Counted from the stretch's first letter, positions 1 to 5,881 are shown. The stretch: DNA of 7,429 nucleotides from an uncultured Bulleidia sp. (GCA_934757945.1 CAKVLT010000093.1:1-7429), one strand, 5' to 3'. Translations and numbers: made by a program. The notes: generated by a model from the sequence alone, not told the origin.

Positions 1-18
1 TAAACTTTTATGGTTCAT
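1..18 (-). CDS. 5' end of a gene leaving the window
   Basis: An ATG on the minus strand (complement of 16-18) is preceded by a perfect GGAGG Shine-Dalgarno (complement of 27-31) with an 8-base spacer, so a real start is likely. Only six codons are visible (MNHKSL), too few to identify the product. It lies downstream of, and in the same direction as, the flavoprotein gene. The terminator at 199-234 and a possible separate promoter at 95-123 suggest it is its own transcription unit. Confidence 0.6.
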
Positions 19-94
19 AATCAAAACCTCCTACACTATATGTATTTGTAAAAAAAGATAAAACTTTCTTAGAAAATTAAAAAAGTTTCCGCCA

Positions 95-123
95 ATTTTA
101 TAAAGATTTAAAAAATGCTTCAA
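95..123 (-). promoter_or_regulatory. possible promoter of the left-edge gene
   Basis: On the minus strand a TTGAAG -35-like box (complement of 118-123) is followed after 17 bases by a TAAAAT -10-like box (complement of 95-100). This would start a transcript near 88 with a leader of about 70 bases. The leader contains an AT-only-rich inverted repeat (61-67 with 82-88), probably too weak to matter. The surrounding DNA is very AT-rich, so chance matches are likely. Confidence 0.35.
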
Positions 124-198
124 AACAGATGTATGCAGCATATGTTCTTCCCTTTATTTTTTCTTACAGACAACCGTATTCAATACATATACGCAATC

Positions 199-234
199 AA
201 AAAAAAGGAACAAGTTCTTAGAACTCATTCCTTT
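199..234 (-). terminator. Rho-independent terminator of the flavoprotein gene
   Basis: On the minus strand, 20 bases after the flavoprotein stop, AAAGGAA and AGTTC pair with GAACT and TTCCTTT around a 3-base loop, with a two-base internal mismatch. A run of eight T follows (complement of 199-206). This is a standard intrinsic terminator in the right place and orientation. Confidence 0.85.
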
Positions 235-253
235 CATACAGCTTTGTAAATGG

Positions 254-1948
254 TTATTTGCTTAATTCACCAGCAATGTAAGCACCGGCAATACGGCCCC
301 AGCTTACAGATTCACTATAACCACCGCTCTGAGCAGTAACTTCACCTGTAGCAAATAAGCCTTCTACTACAGAATCATCAGCATATAATGCCTGTCCGTG
401 TTCATCACAGACAATACCACCCTTTGTCATATGGTTAGCAGCTTCAACTCTGACACCATAATATGGGCCTTCAGCATCTAATGTACGAGAAGCAGCTTCT
501 TCCAGAACAGGATCTGTTTCGCCTTTTGCTGCACGCGCATTGAAATCTTCTACTGTCTTCTTTAATGCATCTGCATCAATTCCGAGTTTTTCAGCTAATT
601 CTTCAAGTGTTGCGCCTTCCTGATAGTATCCTAAACCAACATGTTTACGAATACGGTAGAAGGAATCATATCCTGTAGAATCAGTAATGTAGAATGCTGC
701 ATGATCAGGCTGTTCCTGTTCCATTTTCCAACGATCAAGACCAGATAAGTTATCATTTAATAATTCACCGTTCTTGTTAACAAGAAGATTCATATCAGCA
801 CCACCTGTTAAATCACGACGTGGAACGATGATATTACCAAATACACTCATCTTGTTCATACGATCAAGTTTCATGCCATAGTTTTCAAATACGCTTACAA
901 AGTCACCTGTTGTACCAATCTGGTTACTTGTGTCCATATTTTCATGACCTGGTGCATATTTTGCTAATAATTCAGGGTTAGAGCAGAAACCACCTGTAGC
1001 TACAACTGTATATGGAGCTAAGATGTTATATGTTTCACCCTTTGTATTGGATACTGTAACACCAGTTACTTTCTTACCATCCATAACAAAGTCAACACCC
1101 TTTGTTCCTGTAAGAATTGTTACACCTAATTCATTAGCTGTTTTTTCAAGACCTGCCTGAACAACTTCACCGGAATACTGATCTTCTTCAGCCATGTGGT
1201 TAGTTCCACCATAGTTGTAGTTCAGTTCAACGCCCATGTCTCTTAACCATGCGTCCATTGTACCTTCGTTATCAGCCCAGGCTCTGACACGTGCTTCACC
1301 TTCGCCATTGTCTTTCTTTGCTTCAAATAAATCATCAGCAGTAACAACGTTACCTGCAGCTTCCTCAGCTTTGGAATTTACCATGTCGAAGTAGTTCATG
1401 TCGAACTTACCGTTACCACTCAGGATATCTAATTTTTCGCATACAACAACATTTGCATCAGCATTTGCCTGTTTGATTGTAATAGCAGCAGCAAGTCCAC
1501 TAGGACCACCACCAACGATAACTGCATCAGCATTTACATCTTCAACTTTTGTTGGATTTTCGCTGAAAGAACTTGCATCCATTGTTACTTCGCCTTCATA
1601 AGTAACACCAGCTTCTTCCAATGCATCAGCTACAGCCTGCTTAACAGCATAGCTTGAGAATGTAGCAGCACTGACAGAGTCAACAGCTGGAGAGTTTGCC
1701 TCAATAATACGGTCACGAATAACCGGGAACGCACGGTCGATGACAACATTAGTTTCATGATTGTCGCCTAAAGCGATATCTGTAATCTTTCCATCTTCTA
1801 CTGTAACATCAACGTTCAGTTTTCCCCCGTAACCAGTTGCACTCTTACTGATTGTTTTACTGCCTGTAGTATTTGCAGAAGAACCAGTAGAGCAACCTGT
1901 TGCAACGCCTAAGGCAATTGCAGCTAATAAAGTTTTAATCTTTTTCAT
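254..1948 (-). CDS. secreted lipoprotein flavin reductase (FMN-binding domain plus fumarate-reductase-type FAD domain)
   Basis: This 564-residue protein starts with a lipoprotein signal peptide: KK, a hydrophobic stretch, then a lipobox ending in ATGC with the lipidated Cys at 19. Residues ~35-115 form an FMN_bind domain. Its D90-x-x-S-A-A-T96 motif fits the ApbE flavinylation consensus, with T96 as the covalent FMN site. Residues ~139-562 are an FAD_binding_2 domain: GGGPSG at 146-151, E171 as the likely ribose-binding acid, ATGG at 317-320, and a C-terminal FAD segment at ~530-561. The architecture matches known extracellular flavinylated fumarate/urocanate-type reductases, which take electrons from the membrane and reduce small unsaturated molecules. 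The family's C-terminal Arg-containing GANRLGGN-like segment is replaced by SGGYSES (541-547), so the substrate is probably not fumarate. An AGAGGGA Shine-Dalgarno (complement of 1954-1960) fixes the start. AAC/TAC/TTC/GAC codons around residues 182-190 hint at high expression. Confidence 0.9.
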   Translation of the reverse strand: MKKIKTLLAAIALGVATGCSTGSSANTTGSKTISKSATGYGGKLNVDVTVEDGKITDIALGDNHETNVVIDRAFPVIRDRIIEANSPAVDSVSAATFSSYAVKQAVADALEEAGVTYEGEVTMDASSFSENPTKVEDVNADAVIVGGGPSGLAAAITIKQANADANVVVCEKLDILSGNGKFDMNYFDMVNSKAEEAAGNVVTADDLFEAKKDNGEGEARVRAWADNEGTMDAWLRDMGVELNYNYGGTNHMAEEDQYSGEVVQAGLEKTANELGVTILTGTKGVDFVMDGKKVTGVTVSNTKGETYNILAPYTVVATGGFCSNPELLAKYAPGHENMDTSNQIGTTGDFVSVFENYGMKLDRMNKMSVFGNIIVPRRDLTGGADMNLLVNKNGELLNDNLSGLDRWKMEQEQPDHAAFYITDSTGYDSFYRIRKHVGLGYYQEGATLEELAEKLGIDADALKKTVEDFNARAAKGETDPVLEEAASRTLDAEGPYYGVRVEAANHMTKGGIVCDEHGQALYADDSVVEGLFATGEVTAQSGGYSESVSWGRIAGAYIAGELSK

Positions 1949-2004
1949 TTTCTTCCCTCTTGAATGTATGACACATCACGGTTCCAAAGAGTACGTACAC
2001 AACA

Positions 2005-2035
2005 AATATTCACAGTTTCCGGACACCGGAATATT
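2005..2035 (-). promoter_or_regulatory. hairpin in the flavoprotein mRNA leader
   Basis: Within the predicted leader of about 158 bases lies a perfect 6-bp stem with a 3-base loop (TTCCGG 2017-2022, CCGGAA 2026-2031). It is enclosed by a perfect 7-bp repeat (AATATTC 2005-2011, GAATATT 2029-2035). The two pairings share bases 2029-2031, so they could be alternative structures. No T-run follows, so this is not a terminator, and it resembles no riboswitch I recognise. It may affect mRNA stability or bind a protein. Confidence 0.45.
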
Positions 2036-2079
2036 CTTATGAAAATATCTTTCATTCCACTTCTGTGCAATACACATTT

Positions 2080-2106
2080 CTAAATGTAAAACCAAGATAC
2101 ATTTAG
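2080..2106. promoter_or_regulatory. operator-like inverted repeat at the flavoprotein transcription start
   Basis: CTAAATGTA (2080-2088) and TACATTTAG (2098-2106) form a perfect 9-bp inverted repeat with a 9-base spacer. It begins about where transcription from the promoter at 2114-2141 would start, the classic position for a repressor site. The divergent RpiR-type regulator is the obvious candidate binder, but that is inference. Confidence 0.6.
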
Positions 2107-2113
2107 TTCCTAT

Positions 2114-2141
2114 ATAATATAGCATGCAATTTTTTTGTCAA
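2114..2141 (-). promoter_or_regulatory. sigma-A-type promoter of the flavoprotein gene
   Basis: On the minus strand a perfect TTGACA -35 (complement of 2136-2141) is followed by 16 bases and a TATTAT -10 (complement of 2114-2119). The predicted start is near 2106-2107. The gene-free stretch 1949-2312 holds this promoter, the leader hairpin, the inverted repeat just downstream, a GCCACT palindrome and the rpiR-type promoter. I see nothing else in it. Confidence 0.7.
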
Positions 2142-2183
2142 TCGTTTCACAACTTCACAAATGAAACCATATTCAAAATACAG

Positions 2184-2197
2184 GCCACTAAAGTGGC
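2184..2197. repeat. short perfect palindrome between the divergent promoters
   Basis: GCCACT and AGTGGC flank an AA centre, giving a perfect 6-bp inverted repeat. It lies about 43 bases upstream of the flavoprotein -35 box and about 85 bases upstream of the regulator's -10 box. It could be a second regulator site. It is short, and the sequence does not establish a function. Confidence 0.35.
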
Positions 2198-2281
2198 ACA
2201 AAATCTGAATAAATATCCATAAAAACGATTTCTCAATTTTTTTGAATTTTTGTTCTGTTTTTATTTTGAAACTATTTCCAG

Positions 2282-2287
2282 TATAAT
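2282..2287 (+). promoter_or_regulatory. -10 box of the RpiR-type regulator gene
   Basis: A perfect TATAAT lies 25 bases upstream of the chosen ATG. No good -35 box is seen at 16-18 bases: the upstream DNA is T-rich, and a TTGAAA at 2266-2271 is too close. Transcription would begin near 2294, which excludes the in-frame TTG at 2250 as start codon. Confidence 0.5.
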
Positions 2288-2312
2288 ATTTCTGAAAGAC
2301 GAGAAAATACTT

Positions 2313-3083
2313 ATGAATCCATTAGACAAAATCCAATCTTATTTTGAAAATTTTACAAAGACTGAACAGGAAATTGCCATCTACATCATCAACCATCCTC
2401 TGGAAACTGCCCGCAAGGATATTAACACCATTGCCAAAAATACTCACAGTTCCAAGAGTGCACTCATTCGTTTTTCTCAGAAAATGGGATACTCCGGATT
2501 CTCCGAATTCCGTTTCGACCTTTCCAGATCATTAGTTACCGTCAACGGACAAGAAACTCCTGAAGAACAGAAACCTCAGATTCATGCCATTGCGGATGTC
2601 TATTGCCAATACATTCAGCAGATCAAGACTTCTGTACTTCCAGAAGAAATGGAGCAGCTGGCAGGAAAGATTGCCTCCAGCAACAGAATCAAAATATTTG
2701 GAATCGACCGCACCTATACCAGTGCACTGCAGTTACGTTTACGTATTGCAAAAATCGGATACGATGCAGAAGCAGTAGGTAATACAGCTTTAATGGTAGA
2801 CTTCCCTGAAATTCTGAATAAAGACGACCTGATTATCATCTTTACTATCCGTGATAACCATAAAGAATATGCCCCTATTGTTGCCGAAGCAAGCTCTGCA
2901 GGCATTCCCGTCATTTGTATTACCATGACACCAAATCTGAAATTCAAAAAACATTGTGATCAGTATATCTGCCTGCCTTGTATTTCCAAGGAAATGGACT
3001 ACTCCTTCCTGGACAACCAGGCTATCTTCCTGGTATTCATTGAAATGATTCTTGGTTCCCTTGCAACCATTCCTCAGAAATAA
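2313..3083 (+). CDS. RpiR-family transcriptional regulator with atypical SIS domain
   Basis: This is a 256-residue cytoplasmic DNA-binding protein of the usual RpiR length. Residues 1-~75 are the RpiR-type helix-turn-helix (recognition region around 36-58, with KSALIRFSQKMGYSGFSEF typical). Residues ~105-235 form the SIS domain. RpiR proteins normally sense sugar phosphates through G-x-G-x-S and S-x-S-G-x-T motifs. Here the matching stretches read GIDRTYTSA (130-138) and FTIRDNHKE (177-185), so the phosphate-binding serines appear lost. C215, C220 and C223 (a CLPC motif) are an unusual cluster. The gene is divergent from the flavin reductase and probably controls it, an inference from position. 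The start at 2313 is chosen over the in-frame TTG at 2250 because homology begins here and the -10 box at 2282 lies between them; its Shine-Dalgarno is weak. Confidence 0.85.
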   Translation: MNPLDKIQSYFENFTKTEQEIAIYIINHPLETARKDINTIAKNTHSSKSALIRFSQKMGYSGFSEFRFDLSRSLVTVNGQETPEEQKPQIHAIADVYCQYIQQIKTSVLPEEMEQLAGKIASSNRIKIFGIDRTYTSALQLRLRIAKIGYDAEAVGNTALMVDFPEILNKDDLIIIFTIRDNHKEYAPIVAEASSAGIPVICITMTPNLKFKKHCDQYICLPCISKEMDYSFLDNQAIFLVFIEMILGSLATIPQK

Positions 3084-3087
3084 TCAA

Positions 3088-3122
3088 AAAAAACTTCACT
3101 TTCAAAAACAGTGAAGTTTTTT
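3088..3122. terminator. bidirectional Rho-independent terminator
   Basis: CTTCACT (3094-3100) pairs perfectly with AGTGAAG (3110-3116) over a 9-base loop. The flanking A run (3088-3093) and T run (3117-3122) extend the stem to 13 bp and supply a U-tract on either strand. It sits between the stops of the converging RpiR-type gene (3083) and CHR gene (3126), so it likely serves both. Confidence 0.85.
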
Positions 3123-3125
3123 ACA

Positions 3126-3692
3126 TCAGAAGAAACTATATACTACAGTTCCCACAACGGCACTCAGGAAAATAATCTGAATAGGCCCTGCTTTCTTTAA
3201 TCTTAAAAGAATAAAGCAAATAGTAAAGATACAAAGTTCAATCACTCTGATGGAAGAAAAATGAATAGAAGGTAAAGCCGAAGTTCCAAACAATGCCATC
3301 AGTAAGATCCCCATACCTGCTGAAGCAATCATAGCTACCACTGCAGGTCTCATTTGTCCCAGCACCTTTTTGACAATATCCAGATTAGAAAACTTTGTAT
3401 AGAGATATGCCAGTATCAGCACAATAATTAAAGAAGGTAAAATACATCCAAATGTACACACAACAGCACCAGGTAACCCAGCCATCTTCTGTCCTACGAA
3501 AGTTGCAGAGTTGACTGCAATAGGACCTGGTGTCATTTCTGCAATCGTTGTAAGATCTGCAAATTCTGACATAGTCAGCCATCCTTTTCCTTCCACAACA
3601 AGAGACTGAATCAATGGCATAGCCGCATATCCGCCGCCAAAAGCAAAGGCACCAATCTGCAAATACACTAAAAATAACTGTAAGTAAATCAT
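3126..3692 (-). CDS. CHR-family (chromate) transporter, second half of the pair
   Basis: This 188-residue integral membrane protein is one CHR domain, the short form of the ChrA superfamily. The hallmark FGGGYAAMP is at 18-26 and TPGPIAVNSATFVG at 54-67, followed by hydrophobic segments at ~77-97, 115-135, 148-163 and 170-187. Short CHR proteins are encoded in pairs and act together. In Bacillus subtilis such a pair confers chromate resistance only when both genes are expressed. The start overlaps the upstream partner's stop by four bases (ATGA), indicating translational coupling, and an AAGG-type Shine-Dalgarno lies about 7 bases upstream inside the partner gene. The natural substrate in an anaerobe may be another oxyanion. 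Family assignment is firm; substrate is not. Confidence 0.88.
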   Translation of the reverse strand: MIYLQLFLVYLQIGAFAFGGGYAAMPLIQSLVVEGKGWLTMSEFADLTTIAEMTPGPIAVNSATFVGQKMAGLPGAVVCTFGCILPSLIIVLILAYLYTKFSNLDIVKKVLGQMRPAVVAMIASAGMGILLMALFGTSALPSIHFSSIRVIELCIFTICFILLRLKKAGPIQIIFLSAVVGTVVYSFF

Positions 3693-4252
3693 GCCTGCAC
3701 CTTCTTTCTGTCAACAAAGTATCTTGCCACACCCAGACACAGGAACAATAAGATTAATGTAATAGAGCTTACCTTAAATACCCATGAAGCAATAAATGCT
3801 ACAACCATCAGACAGATATTGATTTTATCCTTTGTTTCAAGCACTTTACCAGCAAGATCTACTACCACATCCAGAATAACTGCAGCAACACCTGCTCTCA
3901 TCACCTGTAAAGCAGTCTGAATAATCTGATTGGTTGAGAATGCATCATAGATATTACAGATAATGGAGATAATGACAATCGGAGGTAATATTGTAGCCAG
4001 CGCAGATACCAGTACGCCTTTGATTCCACCCATCTTATATCCGAAAATGATAGCACTGTTCACCGCAAGAGCACCTGGAGCAGACTGTGCAATCGCAGTC
4101 ATATCCAGCACTTCTTCATCAGATACCCAGTGTAATTCATCACAGAATTTTTTCTGCATCATACCGATGATGACGAATCCACCACCAAATGTAAACGTAG
4201 ATATCTTCAACATTTCTATAAATAACTTCCCATAAGAAATTTTCTTTTCCAT
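3689..4252 (-). CDS. CHR-family (chromate) transporter, first half of the pair
   Basis: This 187-residue membrane protein is the first gene of the two-gene operon. The CHR hallmark FGGGFVIIG is at 22-30, and the second motif reads APGALAVNSAIIFG (58-71). It differs from its partner's TPGPIAVNSATFVG at the first and fourth positions, an asymmetry that may distinguish the two halves. Further hydrophobic segments lie at ~80-101, 119-135, 144-159 and 162-179. A strong GGGGAGG Shine-Dalgarno (complement of 4258-4264) sits 5 bases before the ATG. The operon is divergent from a LysR gene, and the shared intergenic DNA has paired dyads, so LysR control is likely. A TATACT -10-like box (complement of 4280-4285) with no good -35 box would fit an activator-dependent promoter. 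Confidence 0.88.
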   Translation of the reverse strand: MEKKISYGKLFIEMLKISTFTFGGGFVIIGMMQKKFCDELHWVSDEEVLDMTAIAQSAPGALAVNSAIIFGYKMGGIKGVLVSALATILPPIVIISIICNIYDAFSTNQIIQTALQVMRAGVAAVILDVVVDLAGKVLETKDKINICLMVVAFIASWVFKVSSITLILLFLCLGVARYFVDRKKVQA

Positions 4253-4275
4253 CTTTTCCTCCCCTTTTTATCCTT

Positions 4276-4314
4276 TGTCAGTATATACCTGACAGTAGCA
4301 TAAATAAAATGCTA
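4276..4314. promoter_or_regulatory. two tandem operator-like dyads between lysR-type and CHR genes
   Basis: TGTCAG (4276-4281) with CTGACA (4289-4294), and TAGCAT (4296-4301) with ATGCTA (4309-4314), are both perfect 6-bp inverted repeats with 7-base spacers. Their centres are 20 bases apart, about two helical turns. LysR proteins commonly bind two neighbouring dyads as a tetramer. The sites overlap the LysR promoter and the weak CHR promoter, which fits autoregulation plus activation of the transporters. Confidence 0.6.
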
Positions 4315-4318
4315 TTAT
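4289..4318 (+). promoter_or_regulatory. promoter of the LysR-family gene
   Basis: A CTGACA -35 (4289-4294) is followed after 18 bases by a TATTAT -10 (4313-4318). Transcription would start near 4325, after the in-frame ATG at 4323, supporting translation from 4356. Both boxes lie within the dyads, consistent with self-repression. Confidence 0.55.
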
Positions 4319-4355
4319 ATTTATGATTTCATATCATTTGATTTATGGAGCGCTT

Positions 4356-5231
4356 ATGGCAACTATTCATTCTCTGGAATTATTTATATCTGTGTATACC
4401 ACTAAAAACATTACGGATACTGCAAAAAAATATTACTGTTCACAGCCCTCTGTCTCCAGATGCATAAAGGATCTCGAAGAGGAATATCACACTGTATTGT
4501 TCGAAAGATATCATCACAAATTATTACCTACCCCTTCTGCAGACATCCTGTATTCCCATGCTTTAAGAGTACTGGACAGTTATACAAATCTACAGCAGGC
4601 TATGCTTACTCATAACGAAAAGATACGTATTGGGTCTACTGTCACCATGTCCAACACCCTTTTACCAAAGTACATCAAACAATATACGCAACAATATCCT
4701 GATGTACGTATTGAAGTCAGTGTCAGTAACGGTGAAAGCATCTATCGGGACTTATTGCATAATTCTATAGATATAGCTTTTATAGAAAACATCATTTCTT
4801 CCCCTGATGTTATCGCCATTCCTTTTTATAAAGATGAACTGGTACTGTTAGTACCAAACGACCATCCTTTTGCCTTACAGAAATCCATTTCCTTATCCTC
4901 TTTAAATACTCAGCCATTCCTTCACAGAGAACAGGGTTCTGCTGTAAGGCAATACCTCGATTCTTTTTTAGAACAGAATCACATTCATGTAGATACACTA
5001 TGGCAAAGCCGAAGTACCCACGCTATTTTACATGCCGTAGAAAGTGGACTGGGAATTACCATTCTTCCTAAAAACATGTGCATAAAAGAAATACAGACAC
5101 ACACTGTCACACAGGTAGATATCACCAGTCATCATTTAATCCGTCCATATTATCTTGCCTATGCCAAAGAAAAAAAGCTGACAGAAAATCTCATTAGCTT
5201 TATTCACCTCTTCCAGACATCTGTGCAATAA
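4356..5231 (+). CDS. LysR-family transcriptional regulator
   Basis: This 291-residue protein is of typical LysR length. The N-terminal winged helix-turn-helix spans ~1-60, with ITDTAKKYYCSQPSVSRCIK (19-38) the characteristic TAKxxxxSQPSVSxxIxxLE core. The effector-binding domain begins near IRIGSTVTMSNTLLP and runs to the C-terminus (substrate-binding-protein fold). The ATG at 4356 has a GGAG Shine-Dalgarno (4347-4350) and matches the family's usual N-terminus. An in-frame ATG at 4323 would add 11 residues, has no Shine-Dalgarno and lies at or before the predicted transcript start. The gene is divergent from the CHR pair and probably controls it through the dyads at 4276-4314. The effector cannot be deduced. 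No terminator follows: the stop codon touches the remnant at 5231, so the native 3' end may have been altered. Confidence 0.88.
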   Translation: MATIHSLELFISVYTTKNITDTAKKYYCSQPSVSRCIKDLEEEYHTVLFERYHHKLLPTPSADILYSHALRVLDSYTNLQQAMLTHNEKIRIGSTVTMSNTLLPKYIKQYTQQYPDVRIEVSVSNGESIYRDLLHNSIDIAFIENIISSPDVIAIPFYKDELVLLVPNDHPFALQKSISLSSLNTQPFLHREQGSAVRQYLDSFLEQNHIHVDTLWQSRSTHAILHAVESGLGITILPKNMCIKEIQTHTVTQVDITSHHLIRPYYLAYAKEKKLTENLISFIHLFQTSVQ

Positions 5232-5458
5232 TTCCTGCTGCAGGAACGGTACCAGGCATTGGTACATCTCAGGAAGGTGCTGACCCTGAAACTATTGGTC
5301 GTATTGTATTGATGGCAAAGATGTCACATACAGATATCCACCACATTGGAGATACTGCTGTCGGTGGAATGGATGCAGAAAACTTAATGTCTTACAGTGA
5401 AGTCATTCGCGGTAAACGTCATACATTCATGCGTATGGCAAGAGCCATCAATCGATAA
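5231..5458 (+). pseudogene. C-terminal remnant of a conserved (DUF7916-like) protein, internally deleted
   Basis: This plus-strand frame has no start codon or Shine-Dalgarno. From 5231 it reads IPAAGTVPGIGTSQEGAD, later TDIHHIGD, and ends VIRGKRHTFMRMARAINR before TAA at 5456. I recognise the C-terminus of a family of roughly 300-residue proteins now called DUF7916, often mislabelled as hydrolases, function unknown to me. As I recall intact members, GTVPGI and IGTSQEGAD are separated by about 25 residues. Here they are joined near 5258-5263, implying an in-frame internal deletion as well as loss of the N-terminal three quarters. The frame stays open back to 5198 inside the LysR gene, in another frame. 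It is probably a dead remnant left by rearrangement; the family assignment rests on memory of its motifs. Confidence 0.7.
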
Positions 5459-5485
5459 AACAAAAGCATCATATGATTAAAACGC

Positions 5486-5881
5486 TTATTCTTTCACTCT
5501 ATTATTTATCACAAAGTAAGCAATTACCATAAGCAGTGATACACACAATCCTATATAAAACTCAGAATACGCAAGTCTGATACTGTTCTGTATACTGATT
5601 TCCCCTGTAATCGTCTGAACATGCCATGTCATAAATGTATAGAGTTCTGCAACTACCATTCCCACAACGCCTGTAGCACCAATACAGGTATTTATTTTAT
5701 TATTTTCAAAAGGAACCCATACCCCTGCGAAGAACGCAACTACAGATACAATACCGATCGGATTCAATAAATTGAGTATTCCAGATACTTCCTGTACTCC
5801 TCTGCATCCACCATACTGAGACATGCACGCAGGTAACAAACTAATCCCAAACACAACGGTCAAAAGTATTTTCTTCTTCAT
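5486..5881 (-). CDS. small membrane protein of unknown function
   Basis: I do not recognise this 131-residue protein. It begins with a signal-like segment (KKK then hydrophobic 5-18) ending in LPAC, a possible but atypical lipobox at C19. A conserved-looking YGGCRGVQEVSG stretch (23-34) follows, then hydrophobic segments at ~40-57, 66-85 and 107-125. Either three membrane helices follow a cleaved signal or there are four helices in all. C19, C26, C66 and C113 are its cysteines. A GGAGG Shine-Dalgarno (complement of 5890-5894) with 8-base spacing makes the start and the gene convincing. It stands alone between the remnant and the MATE terminator. Only a weak hairpin (around the ATCATATGAT palindrome, 5468-5477) follows its stop. 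A TATGAT-like -10 lies upstream without a well-spaced -35. Confidence 0.75.
   Translation of the reverse strand: MKKKILLTVVFGISLLPACMSQYGGCRGVQEVSGILNLLNPIGIVSVVAFFAGVWVPFENNKINTCIGATGVVGMVVAELYTFMTWHVQTITGEISIQNSIRLAYSEFYIGLCVSLLMVIAYFVINNRVKE

Noticed and set aside
61..88. Inverted repeat AAACTTT/AAAGTTT in the leader of the left-edge gene.
   Set aside because: Only two GC pairs and a 14-base loop in very AT-rich DNA, so it is expected by chance.
1398..1601. A plus-strand open frame of 67 codons inside the flavoprotein gene.
   Set aside because: It is antisense to a well-supported conserved gene and has no recognisable motifs, so it is a shadow frame.
2250..2312. An N-terminal extension of the RpiR-type protein from an in-frame TTG at 2250.
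   Set aside because: No Shine-Dalgarno precedes it, the added residues are T-rich noise unlike the family, and the TATAAT at 2282-2287 lies inside it.
3963..4235. A plus-strand open frame of 90 codons opposite the first CHR gene.
   Set aside because: It mirrors the conserved CHR coding sequence and has no independent support.
4323..4355. A longer LysR protein starting at the ATG at 4323.
   Set aside because: There is no Shine-Dalgarno, it lies at or before the predicted transcript start, and the family N-terminus begins at 4356, which has GGAG upstream.
5312..5458. The remnant as an intact small gene starting at an internal ATG (5312).
   Set aside because: No Shine-Dalgarno precedes this ATG, and the recognisable family sequence begins well upstream of it.
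5468..5477. Palindrome ATCATATGAT between the remnant and the small membrane protein gene, considered as a terminator.
   Set aside because: The stem is AT-rich with no loop, and the flanking AAGC/GCTT pairing is only 4 bp, so termination is not convincing.
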